The position numbers were made by a program, and so were the translations under genes. 64,000 nt of DNA, from positions 427,001 to 491,000 of the forward strand of contig CAJHZI010000600.1 in assembly GCA_905160935.1 (NCBI GenBank), written 5' to 3'. The notes under the pieces were generated by a model. The model saw only the letters and a list, made by a program, of their open reading frames with translations. It did not search any database and was not told the DNA's origin. Positions 1 through 11,180 of this stretch are shown here, one piece after another. Position 1 is the stretch's first letter. The number at the start of each line of letters is the position of its first letter. The DNA is from Enchytraeus crypticus. Taxonomy: Eukaryota > Annelida > Clitellata > Enchytraeida > Enchytraeidae.

Positions 1-140
1 TTCAGTAGGTGCAGGGTTCAAATCCAGTGCTCTCCCCGTCGCTTAAATGCTACACTTAAGTGCTAAATGCGGCACTTAAATGCGTCGTTTAAATGCTATT
101 CGAGCAGGAAACTGACGTTAAACTTGGCTTTAGCTTTTAA
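1..140 (+). repeat. tRNA-derived SINE family 2, partial copy
   Basis: A pol III B-box-like GGTTCAAATCC lies near position 18. The copy ends with the family's 3' motif (GGAAACTGACGTTAA near 109). A short irregular repeat of AAATGC units interrupts its middle. The same family recurs at 5318, 11750, 25500, 26816 and 54149. The 5' part lies outside the window. Confidence 0.6.
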
Positions 141-822
141 TTTATGGGTCAATAGATTCATCGTTTGTGGGCACGAAAGCAGACTGTAAGAAATTGTATC
201 TTGTACTTTCCAGTTAGCAGAACACTAGATAGAGATAAATAGTAACTGCTTGTATAAGTACAATTTCTAGTAGGAATAAGTACATTTGGAGTATGATTTC
301 AATTAGTGTGATAATTATTTTTTATTTGTGTATTCATTGTATTAAATGTTCTTCGTAGGTAAGAAATATTGAGATATCTTGCATTTTTATATGCTGTCAA
401 CTGAAAGTGTTTCTGAATGCTAGAGATAGTGGCAAGTTATCAGTGGTATTTTACTGATAATTACTTTTTTAATCATCTTCGCACTCTTTATGTAATTTAC
501 TTTCCATTTCTGTCTCGTGTGATCCGTTTCTCTAGCAGTTGCAGTCTATCTTTAGACATCATCTCTGTCGTCCACTGCGGTTGATAAAACTGGAATAACT
601 CAATTTCAAGTCTCGGAAGAGACGATTGGACCTTTGCACATGCTGCTGTGGAACTTCGGCTTCTCTTTACCTAGATTCTAATCTCTAATAGATATCTTAA
701 TTTAGAATTACTAGACTTTGATTCATATTATGTATATTCCATAAAAAATATATATATTCGTAAATGATGTATATTCGTATTTGTTTATATTTGTCCATAA
801 AAAAATAAAATTAATTTTATAG

Positions 823-1066
823 GCCATGTTAATGGTCTAACGTTAGATGATTCTAGAAATGGTTCATCAGAACGTCAGATGCAGCAACAGACAAATCGAC
901 AGCAGACAGCTGGTAGGCAGACAGACAGTTCTATTCACGGCAGTCAGAAGCAGGATTTCAACGAGTGGAAAGGACCTCACAGTGTGACAGCCAATGGAGC
1001 AGTTGACCCAAATGATTCCTTGCGTCTGACAGAACCGCTCGACTTCAACGAATGTCAGCAGAATAA
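823..1066 (+). CDS. internal exon of a polar Gln/Ser-rich protein of unknown function
   Basis: The open frame follows an acceptor (TTTTATAG) and ends at a GTAAGC donor. It starts with two bases of a split codon and ends with two, so entry and exit are both phase 2. The peptide is hydrophilic: a Gln-rich stretch (MQQQTNRQQTAGRQ) is followed by an acidic Asn/Asp/Leu-containing part. I recognise no domain. The exit phase matches the acceptor at 2425. The 5' end of the gene must lie before the window, because no start codon in the same frame is needed here. Confidence 0.6.
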
Positions 1067-1767
1067 GTAAGCATCATTCAATTTACTGTCGTGATATATT
1101 CAATTACCCTGTATGGATATATCGTTGGCTTGGTGCAAGACTTTCGTATCTCGTTAAAGAAACGTTTTAGACGAGGATTTCTTGTTACTGCATCATCAAG
1201 TAAACGAATAATCAATTCTTAAAATTGGTAATTATATCAGCTACTTCAAGAAATAGAAAACTTCAGTGGATTACTATATTTAGTTTGTTTTTATGTATAA
1301 GTTAATAAAATGAAGTGTATTTAATGTAACATAGCAAGAATTTACATCAACTTTTATAGAAACTTTGGAATGTAAAAAAGACAATAAACGGCTTTATTTA
1401 TAATTAAAATCATAGCTATAAATAAAAAAGTTGGTTTTTTTATCCCTGTACAAAAATACACAGTTGGCCGTTTACGGGAGTATCACAGATTGATGCACAA
1501 TGAAAAGTCGCTTCCAACGATTTAATAATGTCAGTATGGCCAAAAATTTGAGAAAGGACAGTCTTGCACCATGCTGACGATATCTGTTGTTTACTGAACT
1601 ACCATACTGGTAATTGATTCTATGTGGAGATGCCTTTGACATATATAAATAAGTAAAATATAAAATCTAGATTGGCTGCACTTAAATACCTTCGATTTGA
1701 ATCTCAGATGTATCGTCTCTTATTTAAACGGATAATATCCTTATTTTTGGCTGATATTACTGCTCAG

Positions 1768-1872
1768 GATCGGGGTTTAGTGCACTTGATCTAACACGCG
1801 CTTCATTTAAAAAGTTAACTAATGTCGGTCCTGGTTAGTACTTGGACAAGTACCTTGGAAGACCAGCTGCTG
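1768..1872 (+). repeat. 5S-rRNA-derived SINE fragment
   Basis: The stretch resembles the 3' half of 5S rRNA, with GTTAGTACTTGGA followed by CCTTGGAAGACC near 1833-1865. The match is diverged, so this is a retrotransposed 5S-derived (SINE3-type) fragment, not a working 5S gene. A related copy is at 54370-54500. It sits in the intron between the exons at 823 and 2425. Confidence 0.5.
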
Positions 1873-2165
1873 AAGAAAATCTGCTGAAATATTTTAAAAT
1901 CTAGTGAGATTCGATTGAATGTTCTTGTAATAATATATCTACTTCTGAATTCTGATAAAAGCTTACTGCTATATTAATCCCTCTCATGTCCCTGTTGTTT
2001 GATCGAGTTATATATCATTGTTATAAGCAATCAGCCCGACTTTCTCTGATGTTATCCTTATTAGAACAGAAACAGAATTTAAACTTAGCTTTGCTTATAA
2101 TTTTTATTATGCCCATTTTTGTGCAGTCTATAGTTATGGTAAATCTGACTCTTTTATACTATATG

Positions 2166-2450
2166 GTGTAGTGTTTATCTTGGCAGGAGAAAGTAGACGT
2201 ATGACAAATGTGTTTATCTCTCGCAGGAGAAAGCAGACGTATGACACATGTGTTTATCTCTTGCAGGAGAAACAAGACGTATGACACATGTGTTTATCTT
2301 TGCAGGAGAAAGCAGACTTATGACAAATGTGTTTATCTCTTGCAGGAGAAAGTAGACGTATGACACATGTGTTTATCTCTTGCAGGAGAAAGCAGACGGA
2401 TGACTCATATGTTTATCTTTGCAGGAGAAAGCAGACGGATGGTTCAGAGA
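2166..2450 (+). repeat. about 40-bp tandem repeat, 7 copies, each with a splice-acceptor-like core
   Basis: Seven copies of a unit of about 39-41 bp each contain TTTATCTCTTGCAG followed by GAGAAAG. That is a pyrimidine tract plus AG acceptor. The last copy provides the acceptor I use for the exon at 2425. Unit length varies, so upstream acceptors would enter in different frames. Confidence 0.85.
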
Positions 2451-3128
2451 TTTCTCGTCTACTCTCATTCGACTATAATAAGAACAGGACCACGCCGCGC
2501 AGCAGAGCCGCTAAACCCCCCGTTCAACCGAGTCGTGCTGCTGCTGGTGCTAGACTGGCAAACCCCAACCCTGCCGGTGTGGCTTCGAATCCAAGCTCTG
2601 GTGGCTCGAGGGAGCAATCTAATCCAATCACTGGTGGCTTCAGGGAGCAATCTAATCCATTCACTGGTGGCTCCAGGGAGCAATCTAATCCAATCACTGG
2701 TGGCTCCAGGGAGCAATCTAATCCATTCACTGGTGGCTCCAGGGAGCAATCTAATCCAATCAGTGGTGGCTTGAGGGAGCAAGGCCGCAGACAACACAGC
2801 TCAGATGAAGAGAGTTCTAACCCAGTAACTGGAGGATGTAATGGACAGTCCAATCAATTTATGGGAGGTATAAGGGGGAAGTCTGTTGTGGGAGGAGTGA
2901 ATTCAAATTCTAAAGCTTCAAATGTTCAGTCGAATAATGGAGGTGTAAACGGTCAAATGAATTGTGAGAGAGAATGTGGATCCACTGCCAAACAAGGTGG
3001 AGGAGTAAGTAGACGTACACCGAGAGGAACAAAGAACATCAGAAGTTCTTCTAGCGCTCGTAAAGGCTCCGCTGCGTCATCATCATCATCATCATATGTT
3101 ACTGAGTATAGTGAGAAAATGTCTGCAG
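2425..3128 (+). CDS. large exon with 11-residue tandem repeats, unknown function
   Basis: The exon enters in phase 2 (one base completes the codon from 823-1066) and leaves in phase 1 at a GTCAGT donor: 1+702+1 nt. The product is basic and polar. Near its N-terminus it has an Arg/Pro/Ala-rich part, then about five copies of an 11-residue repeat of the form GGSREQSNPIT, encoded by a 33-bp DNA repeat at about 2600-2790. Gly/Asn/Gln-rich sequence follows, then a Ser run near the C-terminus encoded by (TCA)n. The sequence looks intrinsically disordered and I see no catalytic or binding motif. The acceptor is one of seven repeated candidates, so the true start may vary among transcripts. Confidence 0.65.
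2600..2795 (+). repeat. 33-bp coding tandem repeat
   Basis: Units differ mainly by TCC/TTC/TCG and ATC/TTC codons, giving alternating GGSREQSNPIT and GGSREQSNPFT. The period is a multiple of three, so copy-number change keeps the frame. Confidence 0.85.
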
Positions 3129-3992
3129 GTCAGTCAAATTAACCAAGAATTGCGTAATATCATGTAATTTTTGTCAAGAAATTAAATTCATATTTTTTTT
3201 ATTTTAGAAATTTACAGCATCTATATTTCAGTAGCTGTAATTCTAGGTGATTAATTGTTTGGTACACAAATGATTTATTAAATTTTAATTTTTATAAACT
3301 GAGTTGACGAGTCTTCGATACAGATGGACATCGATTAACTGATTGAATTAATAAATGTATGAGTAATTGTATGAACGTCTATGTTAATATATATGTAATA
3401 CTCTTAATATATCTAGTACTTATTTATGCGTCATCACCAGACAGAAAACACTAATAAAAATAAAAATAAAAATTAATGCTAACATTGTAAATGAGACTAA
3501 GCAAATCAACTGAAACCACCACAAGTTAGGCAGGTAAAGAAAAATATCAATAAAGCGAAATAAACGTTCACTTCAACGACATACGACAGTCTACTAGGAG
3601 ATAAACATTACGATGACGTTATGGCCAAGCGTGTTCATAATACTTGTATACTTTACATAATTGTAACATAACCACACCGACTTGACTTAACACCGACACC
3701 GACTTAATCTACTGGCATTGAGGTGATTCATTATTCATTAATTAAGTGACAGATAAAGCCAGCAACGGGCCTGGAAACTCTCTTGCCAAATCTAGATCTT
3801 TGCAGAAGTATGTATTCTGATCACTGTTTAATTGAGATTATAGGATATGTTGTTAAAAAATTTCTTTGTAAACTTAGTCTATGTAATAATTAAGTTTCTG
3901 TTGTGTTATTTTTACTCTAATTAAGTTTTAATCTTTATTTTTTTGTTATTTATGTTGATGATTGTCTTTCAGCTCTGCTCCTGTGATTGATT

Positions 3993-4062
3993 ATTGAAGT
4001 CTACTTGGTGTCTTTGTTGAAGTCTACTTGGTGTCATTGTTGAAGTCTACTTGGTGTATCGT
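3993..4062 (+). repeat. 23-bp tandem repeat, 3 copies
   Basis: The phrase TTGAAGTCTACTTGGTGTC is repeated three times with minor changes. Confidence 0.8.
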
Positions 4063-4754
4063 TGTTTTACGTGGATTTTTCATTGGTGTTGTTTGATGTT
4101 TTGATTAGTTTGATTAGAAGCTGTATAAATCTAATCTTAATTGCTCGTGGCTATTTTTATCAAAATTAACCCGTAAATTTAGTTAGTACGCTATTAACAA
4201 TGGTTGACTTTGACGTTAATAAAAACTGATTGTTGATCAGTTAACTTTAGAATTTTAATTAACCTTTTAATTGTTTTTAAATTATTATTTATTAGCCTGC
4301 TTAATTTTTAATTGTTGATTAATTGTTGTTCAGTTTTTAATTGTTGATTAATTTACTTGGTGATTGTTAAATTATTTGCTGCAATATATTCATAAATCGT
4401 CTCATTCATTTTACATAGTTATAGTTCCAGGCATAAAATTAATACACCTTGTACTCCTTATGCATTTATTAACTTTTTATTTTTTTAGAAATTTAAGACA
4501 AGCTCATCTGCAAGATTCACTAATACCTAACAGATAGCTCTTCTGCTGTCAAATGTCTCTAACGTTCACAGCTATTTGTTGTCGCTGATGCGCCTATAGC
4601 TAAATTTAATTACTTATTATTATAATATAAATTCGTATAGTATTGTCGAGATGTCTCACGGGCACAGAAGACATGCAGATCCCAGACCCGACTTCTTGAC
4701 GATGACTTCGTATGTTGCTTCGTGTATTTTCTGAGTACTGCTTTACTAAGTATT

Positions 4755-4784
4755 AGCTTGTACTAGAAGCTTCTAGTACAAGCT
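4755..4784. repeat. perfect 30-bp palindrome
   Basis: Two 15-bp arms meet with no spacer (AGCTTGTACTAGAAG and its reverse complement). It is intronic with no known role. Confidence 0.85.
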
Positions 4785-5317
4785 TGCCTCAATATACTAG
4801 AACATATTTCATGGTCATGCTTTACTCCTTGTACTGCAATTTACGAATTCGCTCCAGATTGATTTACAAATGGCCATTAATTAGCAAAATCAAACTTAGT
4901 TTTATTGATGTTGATAGTTTTTATAATCATGTGGAAAGTGAACCAGGTAATGCCAGAGATTAGGTTATTGGCGCATAGCCTAGAATTGAAATCCTCTAGT
5001 CGCTATTGTCTTGGAGTTATCGTCAGCAGCTGATCATATTCAGTCCTTGCCTCTTAAGAAATGCTAAACAACCATTGAGCTGAAATTAGTACTTAGTATG
5101 TTCTGTCGCTTTCTGGAAATAACTATAGTTAGCAAATATTACGCCGTTTTTGAAATGACGATCAGCTTGTTGGACTTTATCTAATGCCTTTTTAAAATAG
5201 GATGAAACTTCACGAGATAAAATTTAAAACCTTGAGCTATTTATTTTCATTTTCTTTTTTTTTCTCAAAATATTACTTTTAATTCAAACTTCTTAATTCA
5301 CTGATTTCTTTTACAAA

Positions 5318-5400
5318 GCAGGTAAAGCTAATGTTAACGTCAGTTCCCTCACTCGAAAGCGACGTCAGTGACGGGCGAGCCCAGGACTCGAACTCCGCAC
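5318..5400 (-). repeat. tRNA-derived SINE family 2, partial copy
   Basis: This is the reverse-strand match to the family at 11750. It includes the 3' motif (TTAACGTCAGTTCCCTCACTCG on +) and a degenerate B box (GACTCGAACTCC on +). Confidence 0.65.
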
Positions 5401-6390
5401 ACACTGAATTTTGATTCTTTTTTTCATTTATTTAGTTAGTTGTACTGCTCATAAATGAATTTTGATCCACTATAATGAAATTATGTTAGTAAGTTTTAGC
5501 AATCTGAAAATTAGTCAATTATGTGAAAGCGAAATATTCAGTCTGTATTTATGTCAAATAAAAAAGCAAGTAGAATATAAATTCTTAATATTTTTGTTGC
5601 AGAATCTGTAGACCTATTATTAACTAAAGTTGATCTCCTTCGATCTGTGTACTGAATTGAAGAGTTAACCTACAAATGTATTAATTAAGTAACATTTTTA
5701 TATACATATGTTGAGATTTTGTGTCAGCCGCCGGTAGACCTTGTTTAATAAACATTTTTTTGATTAAATACTCAATATTGGTAAATATTCTTCATCTGGT
5801 GCATGTTTATGTAAATATAAAACATGATAGCTTTTCGACTGTCCCCACTTACCAGCGGATTGTTGGACTGTATTAATTTGAAGGAAGAAGGATTGAAAGC
5901 AGTTGATATATTTCTTTAGTCATGGAATGCTACAAATGGTGTGCATGGGCTTTAGCTTATGTTACATTGTAAGCGCACTGCTTACCGTTCAGTGGAACCT
6001 GTTTACGCACAATATGAATGAATGAATATAATTATGTTTATGAGTTATATGAGAAGATTGAGATGATAACAAGATGACAACATTTTAACTGTAGTGCCTT
6101 CAATGAGGAGAGCCGCGTAGGTTTGGTATTCAGTCTAAGATTTCTCGCACAGGATGTATGGACTCGCCTAGGTAACTTGTAGTTTGTATATCTGGACTCG
6201 TGTAGAGTTAAACGAGGAGAAAAATTCAGAATAGGCCCTATGACAATATACTCAATAGCCACACACCTGCAAGTACCATGTACTTCTGCGTCTTGAATGT
6301 TCAAGATGCCTACATTTGAAAAGAGAGAAGGAGTAAGCAGAATTCTTGACTACACTAATAGTACATGATACTACACTACACTACATGATC

Positions 6391-6616
6391 ATATGCTGTA
6401 TTCAACATGTAGAGTTCTTGACTACACACATGCTAATGATCATATGCTGTATTTAACATGTAGAGTTCTTGACTACATACATGCTAATGATCATATGCTA
6501 TATTTAACATGTAGAGTTCTTGACTACACACATGCTAATGATCATATGCTGTACTTAACATGTAGAGTTCTTGACTACATACATGCTAATGATCATATGC
6601 TATATTTAACATGTAG
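6391..6616 (+). repeat. 51-bp tandem repeat, about 4.5 copies, abutting a splice acceptor
   Basis: Units contain TTTAACATGTAGAG followed by TTCTTGACTACA. The last, partial unit runs directly into the exon at 6619, so its TAGAG forms that exon's acceptor. The period is 17 codons, and the array stays open in the same frame as the exon, encoding a 17-residue repeat (MLYLTCRVLDYTHANDH). The array can be read either as intron with repeated acceptors or as coding repeat. Confidence 0.8.
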
Positions 6617-6618
6617 AG

Positions 6619-6730
6619 CGGCGGCGGCACCTGTGGAGAGACCTCAACAGTTTGGACGACGTAAACCTTCAGTAGAGCTCAGACCTGACTTCCTGCTAGC
6701 TTCTCCCTACGCCTCTGACACTTCGACCAG
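6619..6730 (+). CDS. exon, Ala/Pro/Arg-containing segment of the same protein
   Basis: The exon enters in phase 1, completing the codon left by the exon ending at 3128, after ...GTAGAG. It leaves in phase 2 at GTAGTG: 2+108+2 nt. The peptide is AAAPVERPQQFGRRKPS followed by a mixed Leu/Pro/Ser tail. An alternative acceptor two bases upstream would break the frame. No domain is recognised. Confidence 0.65.
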
Positions 6731-6810
6731 GTAGTGTTCTAAGTCTGCTTATTAGATTGGTTATTGTAAATGTCTTTATGATGTGTTGTTGTGAGCAATC
6801 GTGTGGTTCC

Positions 6811-7346
6811 CCAGGCATGCATGTATTGTTGTGTCATACACCAGGCAGGCATATGTTGTTGTGTCATACACCAGGCAGGCATGTGTTGTTGTGTCATACA
6901 CCAGGCAGGCATGTGTTGTTGTGTCATACACCAGGCAGGCATGTGTTGTTGTGTCATACACCAGGCAAGCATGTATTGTTGTGTCATACACCAGGCAGGC
7001 ATGTGTTGTTGTGTCATACACCAGAGCAGGCATGTGTTGTTGTGTCATACACCAGGCAAGCATGTATTGTTGTGTCATACACCAGGCAGGCATGTGTTGT
7101 TATGTCATACACCAGAGCAGGCATGTGTTGTCGTGTCATACACCAGGCAGGCATGTATTGTTGTGTTATACACCAGGCAGGCATGTTTTGTTGTGTCATA
7201 CACCAGGCAGGCATGTGTTGTTGTGTCATACACCAAGCAGGCATGTGTTGTTGTGTCATACACCAGGCAGGCATGTGTTGTTGTGTCATACACCAGGCAA
7301 GCATGTGTTGTTGTGTCATACACCAGGCAGACATGTGTTGTTGTGA
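6811..7346. repeat. 30-bp minisatellite, about 18 copies
   Basis: The unit CACCAGGCAGGCATGTGTTG + TTGTGTCATA repeats with few changes; two copies carry an extra AG. Several frames on both strands stay open across the array only because the unit is 30 bp and lacks stops. I do not count these as genes. It lies in the intron after the exon ending at 6730. Confidence 0.9.
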
Positions 7347-7809
7347 ACAACTCTGTCCTTCCCTACACTGGCATGCTCCATTTTATGCTCTGTTATATAT
7401 CGTAGTAATGTTTCTGAGTGTTAGATATATCATAGAGTTGTGCTAACTAAAAGTCAACTGTTGATATTTCCTTTCTGGCATATTTTGAAATAAAGATTAT
7501 TTATACCCTGCAGTATTTACTATATGTTGTAATAACTCTGGGTTCGTTAGCCTTCAAATTTCAAAGGAAGTACGTTCGTCATGATTCATTAAATTTCAAG
7601 ATTAACTATCTTGTGTTTGCTGCACGAACCAATGGCAGCTATCGTTTTAAGGCCAACAGGCGACATCTTTGATGACATTCGAACTTGTATCAGCAACTTT
7701 GCAATTCTCTGGACTGCGTCGGTGATAGCATTTCAAAGTTTGGCTTTCTCTTTTCTTATACTCAGTTTTGTATTTAATATTATATGTCTTCTAAATTAAA
7801 TATATCTAG

Positions 7810-7881
7810 AGACGCAGACAAATTCAGAGATGCTAATCTGCAGCAAGAAAACAGACGTCAAGAATTTGGAAACTTTCAAAG
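7810..7881 (+). CDS. short charged exon of the same protein
   Basis: Flanked by an acceptor (TATATCTAG) and a GTAGAC donor. Entry and exit are both phase 2 (1+69+2 nt), matching the neighbouring exons at 6730 and 9030. The peptide is DADKFRDANLQQENRRQEFG plus a short tail, strongly hydrophilic. It is supported by phase agreement more than by homology. Confidence 0.5.
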
Positions 7882-8237
7882 GTAGACTCCTTAGACGTCT
7901 TTATATTTTGATTCTTGGATACCTGAATTTGGATTTACCAACGCCTATGTTGCTCGCAAGATAAATCCCATACGTCCTATACTGCAGTGAAAGACAGTCA
8001 GCTGTGATATACGATTTTTGTGAAACTTATAACATTGTTACTGGTTAACTTTGATTAGTTATTCTGAGACTTTGTACAGAAGAGTGTCGCGTATATACTA
8101 CCAAGTCTGATAAAGTCTAATTGTCAACTCTTATTTTATGGTGTTTAATCCGTATGATACTTAGAAATGAAAATATTAATTCTAAATTTTGTTAGATGAT
8201 GGATAGTGATTAAATCATAATCATAAACTTGGATAAT

Positions 8238-8345
8238 TAATCATCATCATCATCATCATCTTCCCTTAAATCCCAGTTTAACCAGGGTCGGGATACGAAT
8301 AGACTTTCTCCAGTCCTCCCTGTCCCACACCATATCATCAGTCAA
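8238..8345 (+). repeat. dispersed repeat with conserved GTCGGGATACGAATAGAC core
   Basis: A (CAT)n run is followed by a conserved stretch (CCCAGTTTAACCAGGGTCGG, then GATACGAATAGAC). The same core occurs at 22050-22115 (reverse) and 40716-40800. It looks like the end of an interspersed element. Confidence 0.7.
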
Positions 8346-9029
8346 TCCCCTATAATTAATGATGAACCCAAATTTTTTTATTAAAACAAGATATCTTACT
8401 TCTGTTTAACTTATTATTCTAGTGATTTGTGACAAGTAGCCTAATATTAGTTTTGAGATATTTTCAACTCGATTAATCTTCTGAGGACGATAACCTAATA
8501 TGACTGCTACAATTATTAAGCTTCATAAAATACACCTTGGTTGTTTGATTGAACGTATCTCGGTGGACATATATTCAGTAGTTTTCAAATTCACATATTT
8601 ATATTATAAGTTGGAATTATTAAATTTTAAGTGTTTACACACGAATGACCATTAAATCTCCTTTCTTCTATAAATGGCTAGAAAAGTCAATTCTTAATTA
8701 GCTTCTTTTTGAGCTTTTATACAAGATAATTTGTTTTTGACTGTTTTTTTGTAATTGAACGAATCCGAGTAAAATAAGAATATTTGAATTACATGTACTA
8801 ATATTAATGCATTAAGTTGCTAAATCTTGAAGCCTATAATAAACATTTTTGCAACTTTTTTTTTATAATTTTGCCAACTACAATCATTACTAATAACCAT
8901 GGAGAGGAAATGGAGGAAATGACTAAAACTACAAAAAACAGCAACCAAGAAAAGAAACTATGTAGCACATATGTGTAACTATACGAACAAAACAAAAAAT
9001 TGTTGCAACTTTTTGTATAAATTTTGCAG

Positions 9030-9107
9030 CTCTCCAATGATGGAGGCTGCTTCTATACTTAACCAGAAACCTCTCAAAGATCAGAGTCACTATGAACCTA
9101 CTCAAAG
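9030..9107 (+). CDS. exon of the same protein
   Basis: An acceptor (ATTTTGCAG) precedes C+75+AG nt and a GTTTTA donor follows. Entry and exit are both phase 2, in register with 7810-7881 and 10555. The peptide begins SPMMEAASILNQKPLKDQSH. The donor is not strong. No domain is recognised. Confidence 0.5.
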
Positions 9108-9599
9108 GTTTTATTGAGCTTACTACTAGTGGATGATGTTAGAACTAGATGTTTGATGATGTTAGAACTAGAGTGCTTTGCTATAGAGGTTATTACTTTG
9201 TGACAGCTGTGCTTAACTTAAAACAGAATAATAGTGATTGCTATAGTGATTACTATAGGAGATATTAAATCTATACCCACTAGTTAGAGGCAGGCTAATA
9301 ACTTAGTAGTGATATGAAGTCTTTAAACCAGTGGGGGTTCCAAGAATGTTTGTTTTCCTAACAAAATCCTTCTTTGACATCATTCTATGCCTAAGAAGCA
9401 GACGTTAAACATTTCACAGCATTATACTCTCTAATGTTTTGGCATGTACTCTTCCATGTCATTTTTAATTTTTCAAGTCACTTTGGATAGTAGAACCCTT
9501 ATTTGTTTTCATTATTTCTTGTAAGCCTACTTTCTTTCAAAAAATAAAAATATAGTAAATAATAATAAGAATAATAATAATAAGAATAATAATAATAGA

Positions 9600-10091
9600 A
9601 TGTCTCGCCATCACAATTTAAATGACATAATATGGCGAGCACTTTCGAGAGCAGGCATCCCTTCCTCTAAGGAACCAAGTGGGTTGTCCAGATCAGACGG
9701 CAAGCGTCCGGACGGCATGACTTTAGTGCCCTGGTGCAACGGTAAATGTGCCGTTTGGGACGTCACGGTCATTGACACTATGGCAAACTCCTACCTGAAT
9801 ACGACTTCAGTCACAGCCGGTGGTGCTGCTGTTCATGCCGCCTCTAGGAAGTTGGATAAATACCGTGATCTGTCCTTAGGATATGAAGTTGTTCCGGTGG
9901 CTATTGAAACCATGGGCCCGATGAATCCCGAAGGAGTTGACTTTATTAATGGCATAGGCAGACTTATTGCAGAGCAAACCGGCGATAAGCGAGAGACATC
10001 TTTTCTTTGGCAAAGGCTTTCCATGACTTTGCAAAGATTTAATGCAGTCTGCTTCAACAATTCTTTTAAGCCGATTGATGACCTCGAGTAG
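9600..10091 (+). pseudogene. 5'-truncated non-LTR retrotransposon, C-terminal coding part
   Basis: The 163-codon open frame matches the familiar C-terminal region of a non-LTR retrotransposon polyprotein, with the pattern RHHNLNDIIWRALSRAGIPS, then GKRPDGMTLVPW, a WDVTVIDT block, and ERTGD-like/LWQRL blocks near the end. It starts directly in (AAT)n sequence and has no reverse transcriptase domain upstream, so it is a 5'-truncated insertion. An A/AT-rich tail follows (about 10157-10195). It lies in the intron between the exons at 9107 and 10555 and is unlikely to be a host exon. Confidence 0.75.
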
Positions 10092-10195
10092 CCGGGCGGC
10101 GATTCAGCACGTATTGCTCGAATCGTTTTTATCAAACCCCAGGTTCTTTACACCGGGGTAAATAAATAAAAAAATAAAAAATAATAATAATAATA

Positions 10196-10246
10196 AAGGT
10201 TTAGCGTCCGTTTTGTCGTACAAGGATTATGTCAGTGACGTCCAAA
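10196..10246 (+). repeat. short repeat with TTTAGCGTC...GACGTC ends
   Basis: The pattern GGTTTAGCGTCCGTTTTGTC, ACAAGG, then ATGTCAGTGACGTCC recurs at 34136-34185 and (diverged) at 25858-25905. It recurs reversed near 12205-12260. It appears tied to LINE 3' ends. Confidence 0.55.
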
Positions 10247-10554
10247 TTTGAAATATTGCAGCGACTCATCGACTAGTTGTATAATTGATGGATTGCTTGA
10301 TATATTGTTTGTTATTCGATTAATTGTAATTGGCCGGTAGGTTGATTAATCAGTTATCAAATACAGTAACTATTTAATTATATAATTGCATATTTAATTT
10401 AATTGCATATTACTCTAATATATGTATGTCTATCTGTAATATGTGTATGTATATCTTTTCAATATCATGGGCATCAATGCCTTTTAGGTCAGAAGCGGTA
10501 GGGATATTATCATAAATATCTGTATATTATTAATAATGCGACATCTATGCACAG

Positions 10555-10675
10555 ATTTGATACGACAAATGAAGATGCTTATCAGCTGCCGCAACAACAG
10601 AAAAGTTTTCGCAGACAGAAGGCTGACGTTAACTTTTGTAGTCCAGTGGGCAGCGCTGTGGTCAGGCGCAAATAA
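10555..10675 (+). CDS. exon of the same protein, possibly its last
   Basis: An acceptor (CATCTATGCACAG) is followed by one base completing a phase-2 codon, then 39 codons to a stop at 10673-10675. The peptide begins FDTTNEDAYQLPQQQKSFRR and ends in a short Arg/Lys tail. The stop codon sits inside an AAATAAA motif that could act as a poly(A) signal. Alternatively the exon could splice out at a weak GTGGGC or GTTAAC donor, both phase 0, into the zinc-finger exon at 16427. I cannot decide. Confidence 0.45.
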
Positions 10676-10974
10676 AAACGATATGGTGCGCTTTTCTTGC
10701 TATACTACCTGCTTGTTGTTGTCTCGCTATCCTGTTTCCAGTATCAATCTGAATGCGTAGAACGGATTTAGTCACTAGAATGATAATAATACTGCTTATG
10801 TATTGAGCAGACAACAACATTTAATTATTCAAGTTAATTATTAAATTGTTAAATTAATGATTTACATTTATATTAATAAGTTTTGATAATTATTAATTAA
10901 AATCTGTTTATTTTTCATTTTCTGTGGAGTGATTAAAGTTTGACTGTTTTGTTTGAATTTTATAATACCTCTTT

Positions 10975-11180
10975 TATGAGAGATCTTGTTGAATGTTTTA
11001 AAGTGTGTGATTAATTGTTGCACCCTTCTGTTGCTATTTAGCCTACTTTGGACTGATTTATGGATTTTGAAATTTGCAACATTTTCGGTCCTTCTTTTTG
11101 CTCGCCAGCTTGATTTGGTCTCATTAGTGCTCGACGTTGTCATTGATGACTGTATCACTCTAATTGTTATTATGTAATGT
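10975..11180 (+). mobile_element. LINE 3'-end fragment (TTTGGACTGATT family)
   Basis: It carries TTTGGACTGATTTATGGATT, then a TGCTCGACGTTGTCATTGATGACTGTA-like block and TCTAATTGTTATTATG. The same 3' end follows the coding tail at 13585-14140 and occurs at 27800, and reversed at 44035 and 49985. Confidence 0.7.

Larger units (their letters stand above)
3129..6390 (+). other. intron; no gene recognised
   Basis: AT-rich intronic sequence between the exons ending at 3128 and starting at 6619. I see only small repeats (a 23-bp triplet near 3993, a palindrome at 4755, a SINE piece at 5318). The open frames on either strand here are short and lack splice or domain support. Confidence 0.5.

Noticed and set aside
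2465..2853. Minus-strand open frames opposite the repeat-containing exon
   Set aside because: Shadows of the + strand exon, produced by the 33-bp repeat.
6739..7405. Several long open frames on both strands over the 30-bp repeat
   Set aside because: A 30-bp unit without stops keeps several frames open; no splice or domain support.
9600..10091. Host protein-coding exon
   Set aside because: The sequence matches a non-LTR retrotransposon C-terminus and is bounded by A/AT-rich tails without splice sites in phase.
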